The notes under the pieces: model-generated
What the model was told of the DNA's origin: nothing
Seen by the model: the letters and a program-made list of their open reading frames with translations, nothing else
Database searches by the model: none
Shown: in pieces, positions 17,150-25,882 of the stretch
Numbering within the stretch: position 1 is the first letter of the stretch
Layout: each line of letters begins with the position of its first letter
Position numbers and translations under genes: made by a program
DNA from: Yanghanlia sp047501535
GTDB lineage: Bacteria; Pseudomonadota; Gammaproteobacteria; Burkholderiales; Burkholderiaceae_B
Length of the DNA: 64,000 nucleotides
Assembly (NCBI RefSeq): GCF_047501535.1
Contig: NZ_JAZDRJ010000006.1
Coordinates: forward strand, 124,001-188,000
Reading direction: 5' to 3'

Positions 17150-17473
17150 TCAAGTTTCCAAATATTGACGTTTATTCGGCTTGCCGTTCCATTCGTCGGC
17201 ATCGGGCAAGGGGCCTTTAGACCGGTTGATCATCTCGAACACGGGGGACAGTTCAGCGTTCAGTTCGATATACGGAACCTGATCCTTTGGTACATCTTCT
17301 TCAGCGAAAATGGCGTTGGCGGGGCATTCGGGAACACAGACCGCGCAATCAATGCATTCGTCAGGGTCGATGACCAGGAAGTTGGGGCCTTCCCGGAAAC
17401 AGTCCACCGGACAGACGTCTACGCAGTCCGTGTATTTGCACTTAATACAGTTTTCAGTAACGACATGAGTCAT
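17150..17473 (-). CDS. fdxA: 7Fe/8Fe ferredoxin FdxA
   Basis: A 107-residue ferredoxin with two cluster motifs: C9, C12, C17, C21 and C25 in the first half and CIDCAVCVPECP in the second. The extra Cys spacing and the long C-terminal tail (ending near NGKPNKRQYLET) are typical of the FdxA 3Fe-4S/4Fe-4S family. It is a cytoplasmic electron carrier with no dedicated partner nearby. It lies divergent from pncB with a 240-base spacer. Confidence 0.95.
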   Translation of the reverse strand: MTHVVTENCIKCKYTDCVDVCPVDCFREGPNFLVIDPDECIDCAVCVPECPANAIFAEEDVPKDQVPYIELNAELSPVFEMINRSKGPLPDADEWNGKPNKRQYLET

Positions 17474-17713
17474 TGTGGTGCTCCAAGATCAATTACGGGA
17501 TTTTACCTAATCCTGAAATGTTGCCCTGGAACAACCATATAAGCAGTCTGGTTCCCTGTTTTTATGCGTTCATCTGCGGCGTGGCCGCCTTGGAAAAATA
17601 GCTGGGCGGCGACTGTCCGGGGTCTGTGCTATGGTACTTTTTTGCCTTTTTAATAAGAGCCCGCCGCTACGGGCGCCGCGGGCGCTTCCGTATATTCATA
17701 CTCGCCGAAATCA

Positions 17714-18889
17714 ATGGTCATCACTTCCCTGCTGGACACCGATCTCTACAAATTCACCATGATGCAGGTGGTGCTGCACCATTTTCCAGCGGCGCAGGTG
17801 GAATACCGCTACAAGTGTCGTACGCCGAATGTGAATCTGCGGCCCTATCTGGATGAAATCCGCGAGGAAATCCGCCATTTGTGCAGCTTGCGTTTCACCG
17901 ATGAAGAGCTGGCGTATTTGCGCAGCCTGCGTTTCATTAAGAGCGATTTCGTCGATTTCCTCGAACTGTTTCATCTGCCCGAACGCTCCATCCATGTGTC
18001 GGAGGGCGAAAAGGAAGGCGAGATTGCCATTTCAGTGAAAGGGCCTTGGCTGCATACGATATTGTTCGAGATCCCTGTGCTGGCGATTGTCAATGAGGTC
18101 TATTTCCGCAACGTAAAAAAAGATCCGAACTGGGAGGAAGGGCGGCGGCGTTTGCAAGAGAAAATGGCCTTGGTTACCAGCGACCCGACGCTGGCCGATT
18201 TTCGGGTGGCCGAATACGGCACCCGCAGGCGTTTTTCGAAGCGCTGGCACGACGAAGTGGTGCGCACCATGAAGGCGCAAATGGGTGAGCATTTCGCCGG
18301 CACCAGCAATGTGTGGATGGCGATGCAGCACGGGGTGACCCCTTTGGGCACCATGGCTCACGAATACTTGCAGGCTTGTCAGGCGCTGGGCCCCCGCCTG
18401 CGTGACTCTCAGGTGTATGGCTTGGAAGTCTGGGCACGCGAATACCGGGGAGACCTCGGTATTGCACTATCCGATACCTATGGGCTTGATGCCTTTCTGC
18501 GCGACTTCGATATGTATTTCTGCAAATTGTTCGATGGCGCGCGCCACGATTCCGGCGACCCGTTCGTCTGGGGCGACCGTGTGCTGGCGCACTTTGCCGC
18601 CAACCGCACTGACCCGCGTACCAAGACCTTGGTGTTTTCCGATGCCCTGACCATACCGCGGGCTATTGAATTGGCGCGTTATTTCGCCGGGCGCTGCCGT
18701 ATTTCATTTGGCATTGGCACAAATCTTACTAATGACCTGGGGCATGAGCCCCTGCAAATCGTCATGAAAATGATACGGTGCAATGGCCAGCCGGTGGCGA
18801 AAGTGTCTGACACACCGGAAAAGACCATGTGCGAAGACCCGGCCTACCTAGCTTATCTGCGCCAAGTGTTCCAATTGCCGCCAGTCTGA
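17714..18889 (+). CDS. pncB: Nicotinate phosphoribosyltransferase
   Basis: Converts nicotinate and PRPP to nicotinate mononucleotide in NAD salvage. The 391-residue protein starts MVITSLLDTDLYKFTMMQVVLHHFP, as in the PncB family. The phosphoacceptor His region reads EYGTRRRFSKRWHDEVV, the phosphate-binding segment DTYGLDAFLRDFD is present, and ARHDSGDPF is the conserved substrate loop. It stands alone, divergent from fdxA and convergent with a flavodoxin-like gene. Confidence 0.96.
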   Translation: MVITSLLDTDLYKFTMMQVVLHHFPAAQVEYRYKCRTPNVNLRPYLDEIREEIRHLCSLRFTDEELAYLRSLRFIKSDFVDFLELFHLPERSIHVSEGEKEGEIAISVKGPWLHTILFEIPVLAIVNEVYFRNVKKDPNWEEGRRRLQEKMALVTSDPTLADFRVAEYGTRRRFSKRWHDEVVRTMKAQMGEHFAGTSNVWMAMQHGVTPLGTMAHEYLQACQALGPRLRDSQVYGLEVWAREYRGDLGIALSDTYGLDAFLRDFDMYFCKLFDGARHDSGDPFVWGDRVLAHFAANRTDPRTKTLVFSDALTIPRAIELARYFAGRCRISFGIGTNLTNDLGHEPLQIVMKMIRCNGQPVAKVSDTPEKTMCEDPAYLAYLRQVFQLPPV

Positions 18890-18939
18890 TTTTGGCGGCT
18901 TGATCTTATTCGCTTTCGCTGGGCGGCTGTGGGGGCGCT

Positions 18940-19458
18940 TCAGGCTATCAAGGCCGCCAACGTTCCGCCCAGAGTACGGGCGGGTTCAAGCTGGCTGTCG
19001 GTCAGCTTTTTCTCCGCCAGGATGGCCTCGGGCGTTTGGGCATCGGTGTTGGCGATATAGGCGGGCGCTACAGCACGCAAACGCCACCCCGTGCAGATGC
19101 GCTCGGCTTGGCGCACCGCGCCGCTGCCATCGCTGCCCGCTGAGATAGCCAATGCGTAAGGGCGGCCGCTAATGCGGTCAAGCACGCCGTAATAATTCCT
19201 GTCAAAGCATTCTTTCATGGCGCCGCTTAGTGACGCAAGATTCTCTGGGGCGCAGAATAGATAGGCGGCGGCGTTCAGAAGATCGTCTTCTGTGGTGTCC
19301 TGGGCTGTGCGCAGGACGATTCCCACACGATCAGAGGCTTCCAGCTCCTGCAATACTGCCTGAGCGCCTTCTAAGGCTGCTTGGGCCAGTTGTCGCGCGG
19401 CACCGGTGCGAGAATGCCAGACTATCAGCAGATGTTGTTCAGGGTTCGTATTTGTCAT
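18940..19458 (-). CDS. Flavodoxin-like / NAD(P)H-dependent FMN reductase-type protein
   Basis: A 172-residue protein with a flavodoxin fold. The phosphate-binding loop is WHSRTGAARQLA near residue 14, and FCAPENLASLSGAMKECFDR resembles the isoalloxazine loop of the WrbA/flavodoxin_5 group. It probably binds FMN and acts as a redox protein in the cytoplasm; partner and substrate are unknown. It is transcribed alone towards pncB. Confidence 0.8.
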   Translation of the reverse strand: MTNTNPEQHLLIVWHSRTGAARQLAQAALEGAQAVLQELEASDRVGIVLRTAQDTTEDDLLNAAAYLFCAPENLASLSGAMKECFDRNYYGVLDRISGRPYALAISAGSDGSGAVRQAERICTGWRLRAVAPAYIANTDAQTPEAILAEKKLTDSQLEPARTLGGTLAALIA

Positions 19459-19555
19459 GGGAATAAGGTTATGCTCCCCAATGAGGCAAAGGTAACGTTA
19501 GTATAGGGGCTTGCCCGCTGGGCAGTGTTTTTTCAGGTCCGTTCCCGCAGCCACA

Positions 19556-21784
19556 ATGAAGCAATCCATTCCTCTTACCGAAGCATCGCCTTTCGACGCG
19601 GCTTGGCGCCAACGCGTCGAGAAAAACCTGGACGACGCAGGCCGCAAGCTTGTGAGCGATGCGGCACAGTGGGGCGAGGAAGGCCTTAGCGGTCGTTATG
19701 CCGATACCGGCGAGCCATTGGCGGTTCATGCTGCGGGTGTGGCGGCCATTCTGGCTGAGATCGGCGCCGATGCACAGGCTCGGGCGGCCGCCATCCTGAC
19801 CATGCTGCCTGCCGGCGAAGGCAGTCAGGCACAGGCGGATATCGAGCGTGTACGCAAGTTGTTCGGCCCTTCAGTCGTTACCTTGCTGCAAGGCGCACGC
19901 AGTTTACTGCGGCTGGGGTATTTCGCCGGCACCGCCGCGCCGGAACAAGGCCCGCATGGCCAGGACCAAAAGGAAATGCGGCGCAAGATGTTGCTGGCCA
20001 TGGCGGCCGATTTGCGTATTGTGGTGATGCGCCTGGCTTCACGGCTGCAGTCGCTGCGCTGGCATGCCGCCAGTAAAACGCCTTATCCCGTAGAACTGGC
20101 GCGTGAAACCATGGAGCTTTACACGCCGTTGGCCAACCGGCTGGGCATCTGGCAGCTGAAGTGGGAAATGGAAGACCTTGCCTTTCGTTTCACCCAGCCT
20201 GACACCTATCGTTCAATCGCCAAACAGCTTGAGGCCAAGCGCGTTGAGCGCGAAGAATTGATAGAAACCGCCGTCAAGCGCCTGCAGCAGGTGCTGGCGG
20301 AAGCCGGAATCGAAGCCAAGGTCTATGGGCGGCCCAAGCATATTTACAGCATCTGGAACAAAATGCGCATGAAGCGTCTGGAGTTCCACGAGCTTTTCGA
20401 TCTACGGGCTTTGCGTGTCATCGTGGCCGATGAACGCAGTTGCTACGGCACTCTGGCTTTGGTGCATTCCATTTGGGTGCCGGTAGCTGATGAGTTCGAC
20501 GATTATATTTCCCGGCCCAAGCCCAACGGCTATCGTTCTTTGCACACTGTCGTGCTTGATGAAGAAGGGCGTGCATTCGAGATTCAGATTCGCACCGAGG
20601 AAATGCATCGCTTTGCCGAGTACGGCATGGCGGCGCACTGGCTTTACAAAGAAGCCGGAACCAAAGGAGGGCAGGCTGCCGCGACATCTGGGTATGACCA
20701 AAAACTGGGCTGGATGCGGCAGTTGCTCGCCTGGGACGGAGAGCCGCCCGAGGGCCAGAGCGAACCGTCGCAGGCTGCGCCGGACGATGGGCGCATTTAT
20801 GTGATGACGCCGCAGGCGCGCGTTATTGAGCTGCCTGTGGGCGCTACGCCGGTGGATTTCGCGTATCACTTGCATACCGACCTCGGCCACCGTTGCCGGG
20901 GTGCCAAGGTCGATGGCCAAATGGTGCCGCTTTCCACGCCGTTGCAAACGGGTCAGATTGTTGAAATTATCACCACCAAATCAGGCGGGCCATCGCGCGA
21001 TTGGCTGAACACCCAACTGGGTTTTCTGGCTAGCCCGCGTGCACGCTCCAAGGTGCGGGCCTGGTTCAACGCCATTGAATTGCAGCAACGTATCGGGCAG
21101 GGCCAAGCTCTGGTTGAAAAAGAGTTGCAGCGCTTGGGGCGTACCGCCGTCAGCATGGAACAGTTGGCCCAGCAACTGGGTTTCAGCCGTACCGACGACC
21201 TTTACGTGGCAGTGGCCAAGGAAGAGTTCAGCCTGCGCCAAATTGATTACCTGCTCAGCGGGCAAAAAGAGCGCGACGAGCAGCAAGAGCAAGAGGACGC
21301 GGGCCGGATTCAGCTTCAGGGTGCCCGCAGCGCGTCGGCCAGCAATAAAAGTGGCGTGCTGGTAGTCGGGGTGGATGCCTTGCTCACGCAATTGGCCCGC
21401 TGCTGCCGGCCCGCTCCGCCCGATTCCATCGGCGGGTTTGTGACGCGTGGTCGCGGCGTGTCCATTCACCGCAGCGATTGCCCCTCCTATGCTGCTCTGG
21501 TACAGCGCCAGCCGGAGCGCATCATTGAGGTTGAGTGGGGCGACACGGGAGATGCTCTGTATCCGGTCGATATCAGCATTCATGCGCAGGAACGGCCCAA
21601 CCTGCTGCGCGACCTTTCCGAGGTTTTCGCCAAGTTGCGCCTGAATGTGGTGAGCGTCAATACCCAGAGCAGACGCTCTCTGGCTCACATGGTGTTTACC
21701 ATCGAGGTGCAAAGCGGTGCGCAGATCTCACGCATTCTGACCGCTCTGAATGAGCTGACTGGTGTGGAGGCGGTTCGCATATAA
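19556..21784 (+). CDS. relA: GTP pyrophosphokinase RelA ((p)ppGpp synthetase)
   Basis: Ribosome-associated synthetase of the stringent response. From the ATG at 19556 it is 742 residues; an upstream in-frame TTG at 19511 is less likely. The N-terminal HD hydrolase domain is degenerate: where SpoT has HD, the sequence reads AILTMLPAGEG. The synthetase domain carries EFDDYISRPKPNGYRSLHT near residue 313, the acidic EXDD form typical of synthetase-only RelA. A TGS domain (about 413-475) and a C-terminal ACT domain follow. It is therefore RelA and not a bifunctional Rel/SpoT. It ends 165 bases before trpB. Confidence 0.95.
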   Translation: MKQSIPLTEASPFDAAWRQRVEKNLDDAGRKLVSDAAQWGEEGLSGRYADTGEPLAVHAAGVAAILAEIGADAQARAAAILTMLPAGEGSQAQADIERVRKLFGPSVVTLLQGARSLLRLGYFAGTAAPEQGPHGQDQKEMRRKMLLAMAADLRIVVMRLASRLQSLRWHAASKTPYPVELARETMELYTPLANRLGIWQLKWEMEDLAFRFTQPDTYRSIAKQLEAKRVEREELIETAVKRLQQVLAEAGIEAKVYGRPKHIYSIWNKMRMKRLEFHELFDLRALRVIVADERSCYGTLALVHSIWVPVADEFDDYISRPKPNGYRSLHTVVLDEEGRAFEIQIRTEEMHRFAEYGMAAHWLYKEAGTKGGQAAATSGYDQKLGWMRQLLAWDGEPPEGQSEPSQAAPDDGRIYVMTPQARVIELPVGATPVDFAYHLHTDLGHRCRGAKVDGQMVPLSTPLQTGQIVEIITTKSGGPSRDWLNTQLGFLASPRARSKVRAWFNAIELQQRIGQGQALVEKELQRLGRTAVSMEQLAQQLGFSRTDDLYVAVAKEEFSLRQIDYLLSGQKERDEQQEQEDAGRIQLQGARSASASNKSGVLVVGVDALLTQLARCCRPAPPDSIGGFVTRGRGVSIHRSDCPSYAALVQRQPERIIEVEWGDTGDALYPVDISIHAQERPNLLRDLSEVFAKLRLNVVSVNTQSRRSLAHMVFTIEVQSGAQISRILTALNELTGVEAVRI

Positions 21785-21854
21785 AGTGGCGGGTGCGCCA
21801 ACGGGCCTTCATTTGCAGCAGCCGGGCCGGCTGGCCGTGGCGCGCGCCTGCCGC

Positions 21855-21885
21855 TTGCTCAGAGATTCACCGAGGCTGTTAAAAT
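21855..21885 (+). promoter_or_regulatory. Candidate promoter for trpB-trpA-accD
   Basis: TTGCTC at 21855-21860 and TAAAAT at 21880-21885 are 19 bases apart, or 18 if TTAAAA is taken as the -10 box. They sit about 65 bases before the chosen trpB start in the relA-trpB gap. The spacing is slightly long, so this is a plausible but unproven promoter. Confidence 0.4.
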
Positions 21886-21948
21886 GGCGGATTATCGTGC
21901 GTGCCGTGATACGCGGCGGTTTGCGCCGTGCAACGAGAGAGTACAAAA

Positions 21949-23148
21949 TTGGAACCCTACACCCTACCAGATAGCGACGGGCACTTCGGCCGTTTCGGCG
22001 GGTCTTTTGTCGCCGAAACGCTGGTCCATGCGCTTGATGAACTTAAGGACGCCTACGAGCGTTATCGCAACGACCCCGAATTCCTCAAAGAATTTCACTA
22101 CGAGCTCAAGCACTTCGTGGGTCGCCCCAGCCCGGTTTACCACGCCAAGCGCTGGTCGGAACAACTCGGCGGTGCGCAAATCTGGTTCAAGCGTGAAGAT
22201 CTCAATCACACAGGCGCACACAAGGTCAACAACTGCATTGGGCAGATTCTGCTGGCAAAGCGCTTGGGCAAACAGCGCATTATTGCTGAAACCGGCGCCG
22301 GTCAGCATGGTGTGGCTACCGCCACCGTGGCGGCCCGCTACGGCCTGGAATGCGTGGTTTACATGGGCAGCGAAGATGTTCGCCGCCAAGCCTCCAACGT
22401 TTATCGCATGAAGCTGCTGGGCGCGACGGTTGTGCCGGTGGAATCTGGTTCCCGCACCCTGAAAGACGCCCTCAACGAAGCTATGCGCGATTGGGTTACC
22501 AACGTAGAAAACACGTTTTACATCATTGGCACGGTGGCAGGGCCGCACCCTTATCCCATGATGGTCCGAGATTTTCAGTCCATCATTGGTACAGAATGCC
22601 TCGAACAAATGCCGGCGGATGCCGGCGGCCAGCCGGATTACATCGTGGCGGCAGTGGGTGGCGGCTCGAACGCCATGGGTATCTTCTACCCCTATATCGA
22701 TCATCCCAATGTGCAGTTGGTTGGGGTCGAGGCGGCGGGCCGTGGGCTGGACTCAGGCGCGCATGCCGCACCCTTGAATGCCGGCGCCGTGGGGGTGTTG
22801 CATGGTAATCGCACTTACGTCATGCAGAACGAAGACGGCCAGATCATCGAAACGCATTCCGTCTCAGCCGGGCTGGACTACCCGGGCGTGGGGCCCGAGC
22901 ACGCCTGGTTGAAAGATTGCGGCCGTGCTACTTACGCCGGTATTACCGACGAAGAAGCCATCCAGGCTTTCCACGATTGCTGCCGCTTTGAAGGCATTAT
23001 GCCGGCGCTGGAATCCGCTCATGCTATTGCGCAGGCGGTAAAGATGGCGCCGTCGCTGGGGCGTGACAAAATCATTCTGGTTAATCTGTCCGGGCGTGGC
23101 GACAAGGACATGCACACCGTCGCCGAGTACGGCGGCATCCAGTTGTAA
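21949..23148 (+). CDS. trpB: Tryptophan synthase beta chain
   Basis: Condenses indole with serine to give tryptophan, using pyridoxal phosphate. The PLP Lys is in HTGAHKVNNCIGQ, the substrate Glu in IIAETGAGQHGVATA, and the phosphate loop reads VGGGSNAMGIF. The start is uncertain: a TTG at 21949, preceded by GAGAG at 7-8 bases, fits the family N terminus (EPYTLPDSDGHFG); a GTG at 21928 adds seven residues. The gene is 399 residues from the TTG. trpF, which usually precedes trpB in this group, is absent here. Confidence 0.96.
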   Translation: MEPYTLPDSDGHFGRFGGSFVAETLVHALDELKDAYERYRNDPEFLKEFHYELKHFVGRPSPVYHAKRWSEQLGGAQIWFKREDLNHTGAHKVNNCIGQILLAKRLGKQRIIAETGAGQHGVATATVAARYGLECVVYMGSEDVRRQASNVYRMKLLGATVVPVESGSRTLKDALNEAMRDWVTNVENTFYIIGTVAGPHPYPMMVRDFQSIIGTECLEQMPADAGGQPDYIVAAVGGGSNAMGIFYPYIDHPNVQLVGVEAAGRGLDSGAHAAPLNAGAVGVLHGNRTYVMQNEDGQIIETHSVSAGLDYPGVGPEHAWLKDCGRATYAGITDEEAIQAFHDCCRFEGIMPALESAHAIAQAVKMAPSLGRDKIILVNLSGRGDKDMHTVAEYGGIQL

Positions 23149-23164
23149 AGGAAGGTCTAACGCA

Positions 23165-24004
23165 ATGAATGCTTCTAATGAGCGCCTGCAGGCCGCCTTC
23201 ACCCGTTTGGCGGGCCGCACGGCCCTGGTTCCCTATGTGACTGCCGGCGATCCTTCCCTCGATGCCACGCCCAAGCTGATGCACGAGCTGGTCAAGGCGG
23301 GTGCCGATATCATCGAACTTGGCATACCGTTTTCCGACCCAATGGCCGACGGCCCTGTGATTCAGCGTGCTGCCGAAAGGGCGATTGCCCGGGGCACTAC
23401 GCTGCGTCATGTTTTGGAAATGGTGGCTGAGTTCCGCCGCAACGACACCACCACGCCGGTCGTGTTTATGGGTTATGCCAACCCCATTGAGCGCATGGGG
23501 CAGCAGGCTTTTGTCGATGCCGCTAAGGAAGTCGGCCTGGACGGTATTCTGGTGGTGGATTATCCGCCCGAGGAAATCGCTGAATTCGCCGCCATGCTGG
23601 ATGAAGCCAGCATTGATCCCATATTCTTGCTGGCGCCGACCTCTACCGACGCGCGCATGCAGGCCGTGGCCAAAGTGGCTCGCGGCTATGTGTATTATGT
23701 GTCGCTCAAGGGCGTGACGGGCGCAGGAAATCTGGATACCGACGATGTCGCTCGCAGGCTGAGTATCATTCGTCAACATGTGAAGATACCCGTTGGGGTG
23801 GGGTTTGGCATTCGCGATCCGGAAAGCGCTAAAAAGGTGTCGGAATGCGCCGATGCGGTAGTCATCGGCAGCAAAATCATCGAAACCATGGAAGAGGCGG
23901 TGCAGGCTGCACAGGCTGAAGGGCTGTCTGCTCAGGAAAGCGACGCTCGCGCCATCAAGGCGGCGGCTGATTGGCTCGCTGGAATCCGGGCGGTGCTGGG
24001 CTAA
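23165..24004 (+). CDS. trpA: Tryptophan synthase alpha chain
   Basis: Cleaves indole-3-glycerol phosphate to indole, which is channelled to TrpB. The 279-residue protein has the catalytic Glu and Asp in IIELGIPFSDPMADGP and the glycine-rich phosphate site GVGFGIRDPESAKKV. AAAGGAAGG precedes the ATG at 23165; the longer open frame starting inside trpB is not needed. The gap to trpB is 16 bases, consistent with one operon. accD follows 57 bases on. Confidence 0.97.
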   Translation: MNASNERLQAAFTRLAGRTALVPYVTAGDPSLDATPKLMHELVKAGADIIELGIPFSDPMADGPVIQRAAERAIARGTTLRHVLEMVAEFRRNDTTTPVVFMGYANPIERMGQQAFVDAAKEVGLDGILVVDYPPEEIAEFAAMLDEASIDPIFLLAPTSTDARMQAVAKVARGYVYYVSLKGVTGAGNLDTDDVARRLSIIRQHVKIPVGVGFGIRDPESAKKVSECADAVVIGSKIIETMEEAVQAAQAEGLSAQESDARAIKAAADWLAGIRAVLG

Positions 24005-24061
24005 CGCCCGCGCTGGTGCTGCAAACTATCCGGCACAGCCGGGAATATTCGGGAAAGAACA

Positions 24062-24946
24062 ATGAGTTGGATAGACAAGATCCTGCCCCCACGGATCAAC
24101 CGTAATAACGGTGCTGAAAGCGGGGCCAATAAACGAGTGCCGGAAGGTCTCTGGGTCAAGTGCCGGGAGTGCGAATCCGTCCTCTACAAAGAAGATCTGA
24201 AGGCGACACTGAATGTCTGCCCTAATTGCAGCCATCATATGCGCATCAATGCCCGCGCACGAATTGATGCGTTGCTGGACGCCGAAGGCCGTGTCGAGAT
24301 CGGCCAGAACACGCGCGCCATGGACCCCCTCAAGTTCCGTGACAGTCGCAAATACCCCGACCGCGTCACCGAAGCCGTGAAGCTGACGGGCGAAAGCGAA
24401 GCCATGGTTGTAATGAGCGGAGCGGTTCATGCGGTGCCGGTGGTGCTGGCATGTTTTGAGTTCGAGTTCATGGGCGGCTCCATGGGCTCTGTAGTTGGCG
24501 AACGTTTCTGTCGGGGTGTGCAGGCGGCCATTGATAACCGCACGCCTTTTGTCTGTGTGGCGGCTTCGGGCGGCGCCCGCATGCAGGAAAGCCTGTTTTC
24601 CCTGATGCAGATGGCCAAGACCAATGCCATGCTGACCCGCTTGTCTGCTGAACGCCTACCGTTTATCAGCATACTCACCGACCCGACCATGGGCGGTGTG
24701 TCGGCCAGTTTCGCCTTCATGGGTGATGTCGTCATTGCCGAACCCAAGGCCTTGATCGGCTTTGCAGGGCCGCGCGTGATTGAACAAACCGTGCGTGAGA
24801 AACTCCCGGAAGGTTTCCAGCGGGCTGAGTTCCTGCTGGAAAAAGGCGCTGTAGACATGGTGGTGGACCGCCGTGAAATGCGTCGCGAACTGGCCCAGTT
24901 GCTTGCCTTGCTGATGCGTCAGCCCGACGAAGTCGTACAAGCTTAG
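24062..24946 (+). CDS. accD: Acetyl-CoA carboxylase carboxyltransferase subunit beta
   Basis: With AccA it transfers the carboxyl group from biotin to acetyl-CoA, giving malonyl-CoA. The N-terminal zinc ribbon is intact (WVKCRECESVLY, then VCPNCSHHM). The crotonase-like core shows CVAASGGARMQESLFSL and DPTMGGVSASFAFMGD. The 294-residue length is normal. Downstream lies a perfect stem-loop, and folC, the usual next gene in many betaproteobacteria, is not here. Confidence 0.97.
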   Translation: MSWIDKILPPRINRNNGAESGANKRVPEGLWVKCRECESVLYKEDLKATLNVCPNCSHHMRINARARIDALLDAEGRVEIGQNTRAMDPLKFRDSRKYPDRVTEAVKLTGESEAMVVMSGAVHAVPVVLACFEFEFMGGSMGSVVGERFCRGVQAAIDNRTPFVCVAASGGARMQESLFSLMQMAKTNAMLTRLSAERLPFISILTDPTMGGVSASFAFMGDVVIAEPKALIGFAGPRVIEQTVREKLPEGFQRAEFLLEKGAVDMVVDRREMRRELAQLLALLMRQPDEVVQA

Positions 24947-24968
24947 TTAAGGCCTGAGGCTTTTCCCC

Positions 24969-25008
24969 GCAATGCCCGCTGCGCTGTCGGCGGGCATTGC
25001 TGCTTTGT
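24969..25008 (+). terminator. Hairpin terminator after accD
   Basis: A perfect 11-bp stem (GCAATGCCCGC at 24969-24979, complement at 24990-25000) with a 10-base loop is followed by TGCTTTGT, a weak T tract. It lies about 20 bases after the accD stop and probably ends the trpBA-accD transcript. The rest of the 218-base gap up to 25165 shows no other clear element. Confidence 0.65.
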
Positions 25009-25164
25009 CTGAAGGCGGTTGAGCATCCGGCCCAGTTGTCGGTATGTGAATCGTCACATTTACTCGCTAACCTGCCTGATGGGATGCTTTTCCCAGGATG
25101 GTTCGTGGGCGACCTTCACCCGCTTTCGACCCTATTAACCCATTTCTTAAAGAAGGATGATGCA

Positions 25165-25767
25165 GTGAGCAGTAATGCATTTCTCGAAGCCGCTTCCAAG
25201 CGCCGCACTCAATACGCTTTGGGCAAGAACTTGTCTCTAAGTCGAGATGAGGTCACTGCCCTGATTCAGCAGGCCGTGAAGATCAGTCCCTCCTCGTTTA
25301 ACTCGCAGAGTTCACGCGCTGTGATTCTGTGGGGCGCACAGAGCGAAAAATTCTGGGAGATCGTGAAGGCTGAATTGAGAAAAATTGTTCCTGCCGAGAA
25401 TTTTGAGCCGACCAGCAAAAAGATCGACGGCTTTGCCGCCGGAGCAGGCACCGTGCTGTTCTATGAAGATCAGAACGTCGTTAAAGGTTTGCAGGAAAAA
25501 TTCCCTGCTTATGCAGAGAACTTCCCGGTCTGGTCAGAACAAGCTTCCGGCATCGCTCAGTTTGCCGTCTGGACTGCACTGGCCAACGCCGATATTGGCG
25601 CCAGCCTGCAGCATTACAACCCGCTGCCCGATGCCGCAGCTGCTGCAGAGTGGGGGATTTCACCCAGCTGGACGCTGCGGGCGCAAATGCCCTTCGGCTC
25701 GAACGAGGCGCCGTTTGGCGAGAAAGCGTTTATGAACGACGACGAACGCTTCCTGGTTTTTGCCTAA
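25165..25767 (+). CDS. Nitroreductase family protein of the Frm2/Hbn1 type
   Basis: A 200-residue flavoprotein-type oxidoreductase. Wording such as KRRTQYALGKNLSLSRDEV, SPSSFNSQSSRAVILWG and NFPVWSEQASGIAQFAVWTAL matches the nitroreductase subgroup that includes yeast Frm2/Hbn1. Such proteins reduce nitro or quinone compounds with NAD(P)H in the cytoplasm; the natural substrate is unknown. The start is the GTG at 25165, with AAGGA upstream; the two nearby ATGs are out of frame. It is monocistronic, with a strong terminator. Confidence 0.9.
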   Translation: MSSNAFLEAASKRRTQYALGKNLSLSRDEVTALIQQAVKISPSSFNSQSSRAVILWGAQSEKFWEIVKAELRKIVPAENFEPTSKKIDGFAAGAGTVLFYEDQNVVKGLQEKFPAYAENFPVWSEQASGIAQFAVWTALANADIGASLQHYNPLPDAAAAAEWGISPSWTLRAQMPFGSNEAPFGEKAFMNDDERFLVFA

Positions 25768-25805
25768 TAGAGGGCTTGCTGCCTACAGGCGTGTAAAGCA
25801 TTGAA

Positions 25806-25840
25806 GGGCGGGGTATTGTTGATCAAACCCCGCCCTTTTT
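25806..25840 (+). terminator. Intrinsic terminator after the nitroreductase gene
   Basis: A perfect 9-bp stem (GGGCGGGGT at 25806-25814, complement at 25827-25835) with a 12-base loop is directly followed by five T. This is a canonical plus-strand terminator. Confidence 0.88.
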
Positions 25841-25882
25841 GTGTGGCGTGCCAGGTGTGTGTGTGATGAGGATGCCGCTCTT

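Noticed and set aside
21884..21970. Possible trp leader peptide before trpB
   Set aside because: The short frame (ATG at 21884) has no run of Trp codons, and I found no attenuator hairpin with a T tract before trpB.
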